Of a stretch of DNA of 64,000 nt, positions 57,651 to 64,000 are shown piece by piece. Position 1 is the first letter of the stretch, and every line of letters starts with the position of its first letter. The notes beneath the pieces are model-generated. The model was given only the letters and a program-made list of their open reading frames with translations, had not been told where the DNA came from and made no database searches. Source of the DNA: Pelagomonas calceolata (lineage: Eukaryota > Sar > Pelagophyceae > Pelagomonadales > Pelagomonadaceae); the NCBI GenBank assembly GCA_918797485.1, contig CAKKNE010000004.1, positions 868,001 through 932,000 on the forward strand, read 5' to 3'. Both the position numbers and the translations under genes were made by a program.

Positions 57651-58592
57651 ATGCCCCTCAAAGTACAAGCCCACGACCTCGTCCACGAGACCGGTCCAAG
57701 AAAAAACACGGCCATTCCGGTGAGGGGCGAGGCGCGGACGCTCGGCCTCAAGGGTGACTACAGAAACTTCGAGAAGGACTGCGGCGTGTCGCGCGAGCAT
57801 TGTACCATAAGAAGTCCGGACAAGCACCGGTCGCTCTGGGTCGAGGATCGGTTGTCGCGGAAGGGCACCTACGTGTGCATCGGCGGAGCGGGTAAAGCGT
57901 GCGAGACCTTTCCGGTGTTTCCTGATGTTTGTTTGCGGTTGTCGAAGTCGAATTTTTATTTTGCGGCGCCGCCCGAACGAGGTAGGGAGGAGTCCTCGTC
58001 GGAGGAGGAAGACGAGGACGAGGACGACGACGCAGAGTCTGACGTTTCGTTGTCAGATGACGATGATACTATCAATGAAGACGTTGATCATAGACTGCTT
58101 GTTAAATTTAGAGGGCCTCATACTAAAAGACAGAGACGCGTCGTGTTGACTGGTTCCACCACAATCGGTGCTTCTGATGACTGTGACATCGTCCTCAAGG
58201 ATGATGATGAAATGGCGCCCGTGCACTGTTCGGTAGAGCTCGACAAGGACAAGGGCGTCTTCTTCGTCAAGCCCCATGATACGTCGTCAGGTACGTACGT
58301 CAAGCTCTCCGAAAAAACTTCTTTCGAGCTCAACGAAGGCGACGTTTTGCGGTTGGGCGACGCGCGACTCGGTGTGCGGAAGACGGAGGCCTGGGCGTTT
58401 AGTGGGTGGCTGGATTCCATGCTGCTGAAGCTCGCTCTTTGCTTATTTAAGGTCGAAGAGAATCATCGGGAGCGGCTCAAGCCGCTCGGGGAGACATATG
58501 TGTGGAACCGGTTCCGGGCGTATCGCAAAAGAAGCGGCAAGCGCCACGACCCGCCGGTGGGCGAGCGGGGGTGGCGGGCGGGGGCTTGTTGA
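57651..58592 (+). CDS. Protein with two FHA domains
   Basis: 313 residues from ATG 57651. First FHA, about residues 20-105: CGVSREHCTIRS holds the phosphothreonine-binding SREH, followed by LSRKGTYVCIG (the usual xNGTxVN turn is altered). An acidic, serine-rich linker (SSEEEDEDEDDDAESD) holds likely CK2 sites. Second FHA, about 140-245: TTIGASDDCDIVLKDDDEM, PVHCSVELDKDKG, and SSGTYVKLSE. FHA domains read phosphothreonine in DNA-damage and kinase pathways. The C-terminus is helical then basic (AYRKRSGKRHDPP). No kinase or other enzyme is attached. A signalling adaptor is likely. Upstream in-frame codons to 57495 were rejected as arginine-rich leader. Confidence 0.8.
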   Translation: MPLKVQAHDLVHETGPRKNTAIPVRGEARTLGLKGDYRNFEKDCGVSREHCTIRSPDKHRSLWVEDRLSRKGTYVCIGGAGKACETFPVFPDVCLRLSKSNFYFAAPPERGREESSSEEEDEDEDDDAESDVSLSDDDDTINEDVDHRLLVKFRGPHTKRQRRVVLTGSTTIGASDDCDIVLKDDDEMAPVHCSVELDKDKGVFFVKPHDTSSGTYVKLSEKTSFELNEGDVLRLGDARLGVRKTEAWAFSGWLDSMLLKLALCLFKVEENHRERLKPLGETYVWNRFRAYRKRSGKRHDPPVGERGWRAGAC

Positions 58593-58770
58593 GGAGTGTT
58601 CCCTGGGGAGTAAGTGTTGGTCTGGTTGCCCGCGGGCGCTGTCCGGGGGTCGCGATAGTCCCGCAGATTGAATCTACTTGCCTCCGATACATGTGCTGGA
58701 TGTTCTTAAGAGTGCTTCCACTTTTCGAAAGTGGAGAGAATCCGCCGTGACCCTGGCCAACGCGCGTTTA

Positions 58771-58793
58771 GCTAGCGGCTGTAAGACACTAGC
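58771..58793 (+). promoter_or_regulatory. Recurrent GCTAGC...CACTAGC element, copy 6
   Basis: GCTAGCGGCTGTAAGACACTAGC is the most regular copy and defines the consensus. It lies 216 bp before the ATG at 58987. Confidence 0.6.
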
Positions 58794-58986
58794 AGGCAAG
58801 CAAGCCGGGCCTGCGAGGGAAATTGCTGCTGCTGCTGCGCCAGAGCTGGTGGCGAGTGCAGAAATAGCCACATACGTCACCGCTGCGACCCCTCGCTCCG
58901 CAGCGACGTCGCAGAACCGCGCCAAAGAAGCGCCAGCCACACCTGGTCTCCCAGCACCACGCTGTCGCCGCGCGGTACGAGCAACG

Positions 58987-61431
58987 ATGCAGTACGGCGG
59001 CGGCGCGGGCTACAATGAATACGGTCAAAATACGAGCCGCGTCGGCGACCATGATATGAGAGTTGTGGACCGGGCGCAGCACGGCGACGGCGTCGATTAT
59101 ACCTACCAGGCGCGACACTATAGTGGAGGCGGCACGTACAGTCAACCGGCGGGCCCGGCCATGCCCCCGATGCCGCCGCCGGCGCCGGCGCCTCCGGTGC
59201 CGCCGCAGTACCAGGCCCCACAGGCCCCACAAGCACCGCACGACCCCCACGCCGTCGGCGATTGGCAGTGCACCTACTGCGACAACGTCAACTGGGCCAA
59301 AAGGACGCAGTGCCACAAGTGCCAGCGGCCGCGGCCTGCGGTGATGCCGACGATCCCCATGGGCGGCCGCGGCTCGGGACGTTTAGGCCAGAATCCCGTC
59401 TCAGCAGCATCGTCTACTTATTTAGATCCGAGGCACGAAGGTTTAGCTCGTAGAACGTCGGAGATCGACTGGAGGTGTCCGACCTGTGATTTCATCAACT
59501 TGAGTGGAAGATTGACCTGCAACCAATGTAGGGTCGCGATCCCGGGCGACGGCTACGCGGCGATGCACGGCGGGTCGCTGGCGGGCTACGAGCGACTACG
59601 ACCGCCGGTTGGTGCTGGGATTGTCTGTCGCGATAGTGCGTTCGACTGGAGATGTCCCCAGTGCCGGCAGCAGAACTGCGCCGGGAGGTGGTTTTGTGAA
59701 TGGTGCGACGCCAAGTGCCCGCCCATCGGCTACGTCGAGCTGCTTTCACCTAGACAATTAGCACCGCCGCCCGTGCGCGTGATTGATTACGCGGAACCGC
59801 CGGCCGCGATGGCGCCAGTACCAGCCAAGGAAGAAACGCCCTTACCAGAACTCTTCCGGAAGACGGGCACGTGGCAGGAGACGCTGGAGTTAGTACAAAC
59901 AAAGGGCTGCCCCGACGCCGACGCGTGTGCGTCTCTATTTGCGAGATTGGGGAGGACAAGGCCCGACTCGCGAGCTTTAGTACGAGGCGACGCACGATTC
60001 GCCCGGGCACTGGACGCGTTGACGACGCAGGCGTCGTCACTGAGTTCGGATCAATTGGGAGACGTCGTGACGGGTCTAGGAAAATTGGGCTGTGGAAAAA
60101 AGGACTACGGCGCGTCAAAGACGCAATATCAAACCCAAAGGTTGCGCGAGGAGGCCTGTTTGTTGAAAGTTTCCCAAGCTTGTGTTGATAAGTGTCCGTC
60201 GGCATCTTCAGGGGATGTGGTCAACGTCATCTTCGGCTTTGCGATCGTGGGACATGCGTCTTCGGAATTGATCAAAGCCGTCGTCGCAGCCGCGACGCAG
60301 GATGACGACTTCCTCGGCGTGCGCGAGACGGCCAATGTGTTGTGGGCGCTGGAGGCGTTGGGCCATGGTCCTTCTTCTGAGTGTGCTGGTTCGTTGTTCC
60401 GGAGGGCGCTACCGGTACTGTCGGATGCCCCGTCGAAGCTCACGGAGCGCTACGCGGGACGAGCCTTGTGGGCCTACCGCGCGGCGAAGGTGCCGGCGTT
60501 ATTTGATAAAGTGTGTGGGAAATGTGAATCGTCAATAGCGCACTGGACGCCGTCGGCCGTGGCTCTGCTGATCCGCGCCGTCGCCGACGCCGGTGTTGCC
60601 CAGGACAAAGTGGCCGACGTGTGCTCGAAACATGTCACGGACCGCCGCGAGGCGTACGGCGCGTCGTCGCTCGTCGACGCGGCGTGGGGGCTCGCTTGTT
60701 ATGGTGGGAGGGAGGACGCCGTTACGGCTGCTTTAGAATCGTTAGACTACGCTTGCGTAGGACGGCGCGACGCCGAGGGCGACGGGTTGGCGCGCGGGGG
60801 CCTGGCGACCTTAGGACGGACCTTTGCGGCGTGTTTACAACCACCGTTGAATGGCGCGGACGCCTTCGCGCGTTGTGTCGCGCAGGAGTGTCATACGTTG
60901 TCGCCCGACGACCTGGTTGTGGTCGCGGAATCGTTCGCGGCGCTCCTAGCAAGAAAGGTATCGAACGGTCCTACAGGCATGGTGTTAGTCTCCGGTGACG
61001 GGAAACCTTGGAGTGGCGGCGGCGCGGACGTTTCATTAGCTTTGACGAACGCCGCCGTCTCCCTTAAAGGCGACTGCGACGGCGCGACTCTATTGCGGCT
61101 GCGCGGCGCCTTGGAGTCCGCGGGCTGCGCTTCGTTACTGCCGCAGGACTTCGTCTCTGGTGCGCCGACGGCGCCGGCGCTGGACGAAGCGCTCGCGCTG
61201 TTCAACGAAGCTCGAGCGTCGAAGCTCGCCGCGGTGCCTTCCGCGTCGCCCGCGGTGCCTTCCGACGAACCCGCCGCGAAGCGCGCGCGCGTCGACGACG
61301 ATCTCGACGCCGACGCGGTCAAGAAACTTACCGTGCCGAAATTGCGCGCGGCGCTGACATCGCGCGGCCTCGACGCGTCGGGCCTCAAGGCGGCGCTGCA
61401 GGCGAGGTTGTTGGGGGCTATTGTTGGGTAA
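58987..61431 (+). CDS. RanBP2-type zinc finger / helical-repeat / SAP protein
   Basis: 814 residues from ATG 58987; the frame is open upstream but that part contains the promoter element. Three RanBP2-type zinc fingers: WQCTYCDNVNWAKRTQCHKC; WRCPTCDFINLSGRLTCNQC; WRCPQCRQQNCAGRWFCEWC. These bind single-stranded RNA or ubiquitin. Residues about 290-760 are helical repeats (WQETLELVQTKG, ETANVLWALEALGHG, YAGRALWAYRAAKVP, SSLVDAAWGLACYG) that recall the OPR/FASTK-type arrays of organelle RNA-binding proteins. The end is a SAP motif (KKLTVPKLRAALTSRGLDAS), which binds nucleic acid. The first 90 residues are Gly/Tyr and Pro-rich without a clear transit peptide. RNA metabolism is the best inference. 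The OPR call is tentative. Confidence 0.8.
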   Translation: MQYGGGAGYNEYGQNTSRVGDHDMRVVDRAQHGDGVDYTYQARHYSGGGTYSQPAGPAMPPMPPPAPAPPVPPQYQAPQAPQAPHDPHAVGDWQCTYCDNVNWAKRTQCHKCQRPRPAVMPTIPMGGRGSGRLGQNPVSAASSTYLDPRHEGLARRTSEIDWRCPTCDFINLSGRLTCNQCRVAIPGDGYAAMHGGSLAGYERLRPPVGAGIVCRDSAFDWRCPQCRQQNCAGRWFCEWCDAKCPPIGYVELLSPRQLAPPPVRVIDYAEPPAAMAPVPAKEETPLPELFRKTGTWQETLELVQTKGCPDADACASLFARLGRTRPDSRALVRGDARFARALDALTTQASSLSSDQLGDVVTGLGKLGCGKKDYGASKTQYQTQRLREEACLLKVSQACVDKCPSASSGDVVNVIFGFAIVGHASSELIKAVVAAATQDDDFLGVRETANVLWALEALGHGPSSECAGSLFRRALPVLSDAPSKLTERYAGRALWAYRAAKVPALFDKVCGKCESSIAHWTPSAVALLIRAVADAGVAQDKVADVCSKHVTDRREAYGASSLVDAAWGLACYGGREDAVTAALESLDYACVGRRDAEGDGLARGGLATLGRTFAACLQPPLNGADAFARCVAQECHTLSPDDLVVVAESFAALLARKVSNGPTGMVLVSGDGKPWSGGGADVSLALTNAAVSLKGDCDGATLLRLRGALESAGCASLLPQDFVSGAPTAPALDEALALFNEARASKLAAVPSASPAVPSDEPAAKRARVDDDLDADAVKKLTVPKLRAALTSRGLDASGLKAALQARLLGAIVG

Positions 61432-61487
61432 CTTATTGAATTATGAACCTGTCCTTTGTGGCTCTGAGACACCTTACGTGTACTTTT

Positions 61488-61576
61488 GGTGCTAGGACTA
61501 GTGGGCGGAGCCCCTGCCCAGGGCTGGGGGGGAGACACCGCGCGTCGCCGATTCATCGGCGGCGGGCGCGAGCCGC
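61488..61576 (+). repeat. Intergenic repeat (GGTGCTAGGACTAGTGGGCG ... CGCCGATTCATC), copy B
   Basis: It opens with the same block as 47907 and ends with the same arm as 31308-31350, so it links the other two copies into one family of about 70-90 bp. It follows directly the stop of the zinc-finger gene. Confidence 0.65.
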
Positions 61577-62008
61577 TTCTTTCATAACAGCTTACCTCCT
61601 TCTAAGCAGAACGCCTCGGCAAACAATGCCACGTTCGCCCGTGCTACTAGCCAGCCAGCCAGTGGTGCCAGAGCCGCCCACATTGACCAATTTGAGCGCC
61701 TTCGTGAAGGGTTTGATACCGTTCGAGCTAACAGGCTCGACCTACGGGTAACACTTTTGGTGTGAACCGCGAAAACGAGCGCAAACGCGGTCGTCCGTGA
61801 GCAGATATTGCCGGTCTTGCGCAGTGTGATATTTTATAGACCGCGTCTTCGCTAATGGATGACCGTCGACGTTAGCGCGGCACCCGTTTGGAGAACTCTA
61901 CGTGCCGACGGGTGGTCGCCAGCAAAGTGGCCGCCGCGTTTGGTACGCGTCGATGACTGGTCGCGCGGACAGCGGTTTTCTCAAACACAGGTAGAGAAGT
62001 GCTGCAAT
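61577..62008. other. Spacer with a 41-codon frame and a possible leader intron
   Basis: An ATG at 61626 opens 41 codons (MPRSPVLLASQPVVPEPP ...) of unbiased composition; it may be a gene relic or a chance frame. At 61943-61990 a GTACGCGTCGATGACTG...ACACAG segment looks like an introner-type intron in the leader of the next gene. Confidence 0.35.
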
Positions 62009-62754
62009 ATGAAGTCCAGCGTGCTTGCGCTGGCTCTTGCCGCCACGGCCGCGCTCCCCGAGGTCGCGTTCCGTGCGATACAAATTTCACGGCGCTTCGC
62101 GCTGAATCATCATCGCGTCCTGAGTCCACACACCATCGTACGCAGGTCGAGCCGCGACTTCGCGGCACGAAGGACGACGAGCACCGCGTCGGCGGGCGCA
62201 AGCCTAGCTTCGGCCACCACGACGGCTTCCCGGGGCTTCAGATCCAGGACGGCGATGCGTACTCACTGAACTTTCAAGGTCCGGGAAAGGTCCTACATGA
62301 AAGAGGATTGCTGGGGAAGGATTGCTGGGGCGAACCCACCATGTGCCCGAATGGCTTTGTGTGCATCCAACGTTGTACCAGTGAATACTACCAATATTGG
62401 TGGTCACGCACAACCACAACGCGCTGGTATCATTGCGGGTGACCTGCGTCCTCGACCCATCAGACTCATTTGATGATATGTGTCCCCCACTCCGCAGGCT
62501 GCGCCAAAGATGACGGGATTTCGTGGATCCGGAGAAGAGACAAGAGTAACGAGAGAGTAATTTGGCGAGACCGTGAAATGGGTGCTTGCATTGACAAAAA
62601 CAATCCATATTATCCCTGCTCTTATTGTCAATGGCCGGGCAATTGCCCGGGAGCAGGAGTTCCAGCATACATGATGGAATGGGAGGACATTTGTAAAAAA
62701 AGGGAGGAGATAGCCGATAAGTGTTTTGCTGCGAGAGGTCAATTTAATGGATAG
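62009..62754 (+). CDS. Small secreted cysteine-rich protein, three exons
   Basis: Exons 62009-62062, 62146-62380 and 62498-62754 keep frame and give 181 residues. Residues 1-16 are a signal peptide (MKSSVLALALAATAAL). The mature part has cysteines spaced as in disulphide-knotted proteins: DCWGEPTMCPNGFVCIQRC, then CAKDDG, GACIDKNNPYYPCSYCQWPG, NCPGAG and ADKCFAARG. The second donor (GTGAATAC at 62381) is chosen because the later GGGTGA does not keep frame; this exon edge is the weak point. Lower GC and a different codon style near the 3' end set it apart from its neighbours. Family not recognised. Confidence 0.6.
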
Positions 62755-63012
62755 CGTGCCTCACTCGTCCATTCTGCGGTTAGTGCCCGCCCTGCCGCCG
62801 GCCCCGTTCGAGCGCTACCAACGGAACCCCCCCTCCGGGCGCTAGGATTCTGCTTCCGGCATGTCTGACTAAAACTCGTTTACTTAGTAGGCGCGGGCGG
62901 CCGTGCGTTGTGGCGGTGACTACTTTTGAGCGTCGGGCTTCGGACCGCTTCGTCTCTGAGATTACTGCGGCCGCAGGCGCGACCAGACTTATCGTCCTTC
63001 AGGAAAAGCAGA

Positions 63013-63035
63013 GCTAGCGTCTTCGACCCACTAGC
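63013..63035 (+). promoter_or_regulatory. Recurrent GCTAGC...CACTAGC element, copy 7
   Basis: GCTAGCGTCTTCGACCCACTAGC, 96 bp before the ATG at 63109. The ends match the family; the centre differs. Confidence 0.5.
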
Positions 63036-63108
63036 TGGTTGGTCTTAGTCAAATGCGCCAGCGCGCCCGGCTTTACTCCGCATAGGTGCACGCAAACAGC
63101 CGTCATCG

Positions 63109-64000
63109 ATGCGCAAACTCTCAACCATGCTGCTCTTGGCGCGCTGCGGCCGCGCCCTCGTCACGCCCGCCGCCGCGGCGGCGCGGAGAGGCCGCGCGCT
63201 CTCGGCAGCGCCCACCTCCTTCCCGCTCAGCAGCAGCAAGACCGTCAAGGTCGAGTACGGCGGCGCGGCCTCGGACTACGCCGGCGATTTACTTTTGTTA
63301 CCGTTCTGGTCCGACAAGGATATTGATGTGGGCGCGGCGACCATCGCGCAGGGCTGGGACGCGGCCTTTGGGGGAGCGCTCACGGAGCTCGCGGAATCCC
63401 AAGAATTCAAGGGGAAGAAGGGCGAGTCCCACGTCTTGACCGTCCCTGGAAGGTTACAAGGTGTCCGGAAAGTAGCGTTAGTTGGACTGGGCCCCAAAGA
63501 TAAAGCTATGGAGGGCTACGCCGCCCTAGGCAAAGCCGTAGCAGAAATAGCGTCAAAAGAAAAGGCGTCGTCCGTCGGCGTCGCGGCGCCTTCGCGAAGC
63601 AGGGACGCCTGGACCTTCGGCGAGCACGTCGAGGCCGTCGCACTGGCGACGTTCGAGGGCTGTTATGTGGACGATAGATTTAGGACGGGCGACAACGTCA
63701 AGAATCCCCCGAAATTATCGTCGTTGGAGTTGGTCGACGAGCCCATGTCGGTCGATGACGTTTCTCCGGACGACGCCTACGCCGCGTCCCTCGAGGAAGG
63801 TCCCCAAGAAAGTGTCGTGTCTGAAGCTGCTGAGAGGGCTCGAGCCTACGCCCAGGGGTCGGCCTTCGCCAAGGACTTGGTCAATGCCCCGCCCAACGTG
63901 TTAACACCTAGAACGTTAGCCATAGCGGCTGTGGAATTGGCCAAAGAACATCAAACGCTGGACTGCACGATCAAGGGGCCCGTGGAGTGCGCTGCGCTGG
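63109..64000 (+). CDS. M17 leucyl (cytosol) aminopeptidase, 3' end outside window
   Basis: The frame from ATG 63109 is open to the right edge, giving the first 297 residues. Residues 1-35 (MRKLSTMLLLARCGRALVTP, then alanines and arginines) look like an organelle transit peptide. The N-terminal macrodomain-like part of M17 follows (YAGDLLLLPFWSDKD, HVLTVPGRLQGVRKVALVGL). The family signature FAKDLVNAPPNVLTPRTLA opens the catalytic half. The two-zinc site and the NTDAEGR motif would lie beyond the window. The enzyme removes N-terminal residues, preferring Leu, and works as a hexamer. It is complete as far as can be seen. Confidence 0.85.
   Translation, partial: MRKLSTMLLLARCGRALVTPAAAAARRGRALSAAPTSFPLSSSKTVKVEYGGAASDYAGDLLLLPFWSDKDIDVGAATIAQGWDAAFGGALTELAESQEFKGKKGESHVLTVPGRLQGVRKVALVGLGPKDKAMEGYAALGKAVAEIASKEKASSVGVAAPSRSRDAWTFGEHVEAVALATFEGCYVDDRFRTGDNVKNPPKLSSLELVDEPMSVDDVSPDDAYAASLEEGPQESVVSEAAERARAYAQGSAFAKDLVNAPPNVLTPRTLAIAAVELAKEHQTLDCTIKGPVECAAL

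Noticed and set aside
61626-61751. 41-codon frame MPRSPVLLASQ...
   Set aside because: Too short, no homology recognised and no supporting context. Mentioned in the spacer entry only.

Overview
This window reads as nuclear DNA of a GC-rich unicellular eukaryotic alga. Most likely it is a stramenopile of the pelagophyte type (Aureococcus-like); that is an inference from gene content and intron style, not from a marker gene. The eukaryotic evidence is direct. There are spliceosomal GT-AG introns of 44 to about 235 bp, most ending in a CGCAG or ACACAG acceptor. Genes carry MYND, AP2, FHA, SS18-like, SANT, RanBP2-type zinc finger and WW domains. One protein has a signal peptide followed by an aromatic +1 residue, as in secondary plastids. 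Spacers are short and genes lie on both strands, often convergent with only 4 to 90 bp between stops.

Layout. 1-9.7 kb: a 5'-cut unknown gene, a MYND/TPR protein, an HxxxDG acyltransferase-like protein, a large AP2 protein with an alanine-rich centre and a histone-H1-like tail, and an EXO1/FEN-type nuclease with a hydrophobic C-terminal tail. 9.9-18.9 kb: one very intron-rich gene (about 17 introns, nearly all related to each other). It encodes an EF-hand / ankyrin / WW / Tudor-like / TRAF-zinc-finger / glycine-rich protein. 18.9-32 kb: a coiled-coil protein, a type I membrane protein with three repeated extracellular modules, a TM-ankyrin protein, an aldo/keto reductase, an SS18-like + SANT protein, a cysteine-containing membrane-anchored protein, a 104-residue membrane protein and a secreted or ER protein.

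32.8-47.7 kb is the most unusual part: a tandem duplication of two giant intronless genes (1836 and 2757 residues). Each has a possible N-myristoylation start, a NACHT/STAND NTPase, a RelA/SpoT-like nucleotidyltransferase domain nested inside the NTPase region, WD40-type blades and a long C-terminal ankyrin array. The architecture is NLR-like: a switch plus sensor repeats, with a possible nucleotide-signal enzyme built in. A 419-bp tract covering the 3' half of the RelA/SpoT-like domain is identical between the copies although the flanks have diverged, which suggests gene conversion. 48-64 kb: a TPR protein with an HSP90-like tail, a plastid-targeted membrane protein, a 2172-residue coiled-coil protein, a two-FHA protein, a RanBP2-zinc-finger/helical-repeat/SAP protein, a small secreted cysteine-rich protein, and the 5' part of an M17 leucyl aminopeptidase.

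Two families of short non-coding sequence recur. (1) Introner-like introns cluster at 10-18 kb, with scattered members elsewhere. (2) A roughly 22-bp imperfect palindrome, GCTAGCG..CTGTAAGACACTAGC, lies 96-256 bp upstream of seven different start codons and looks like a shared promoter or transcript-leader element.
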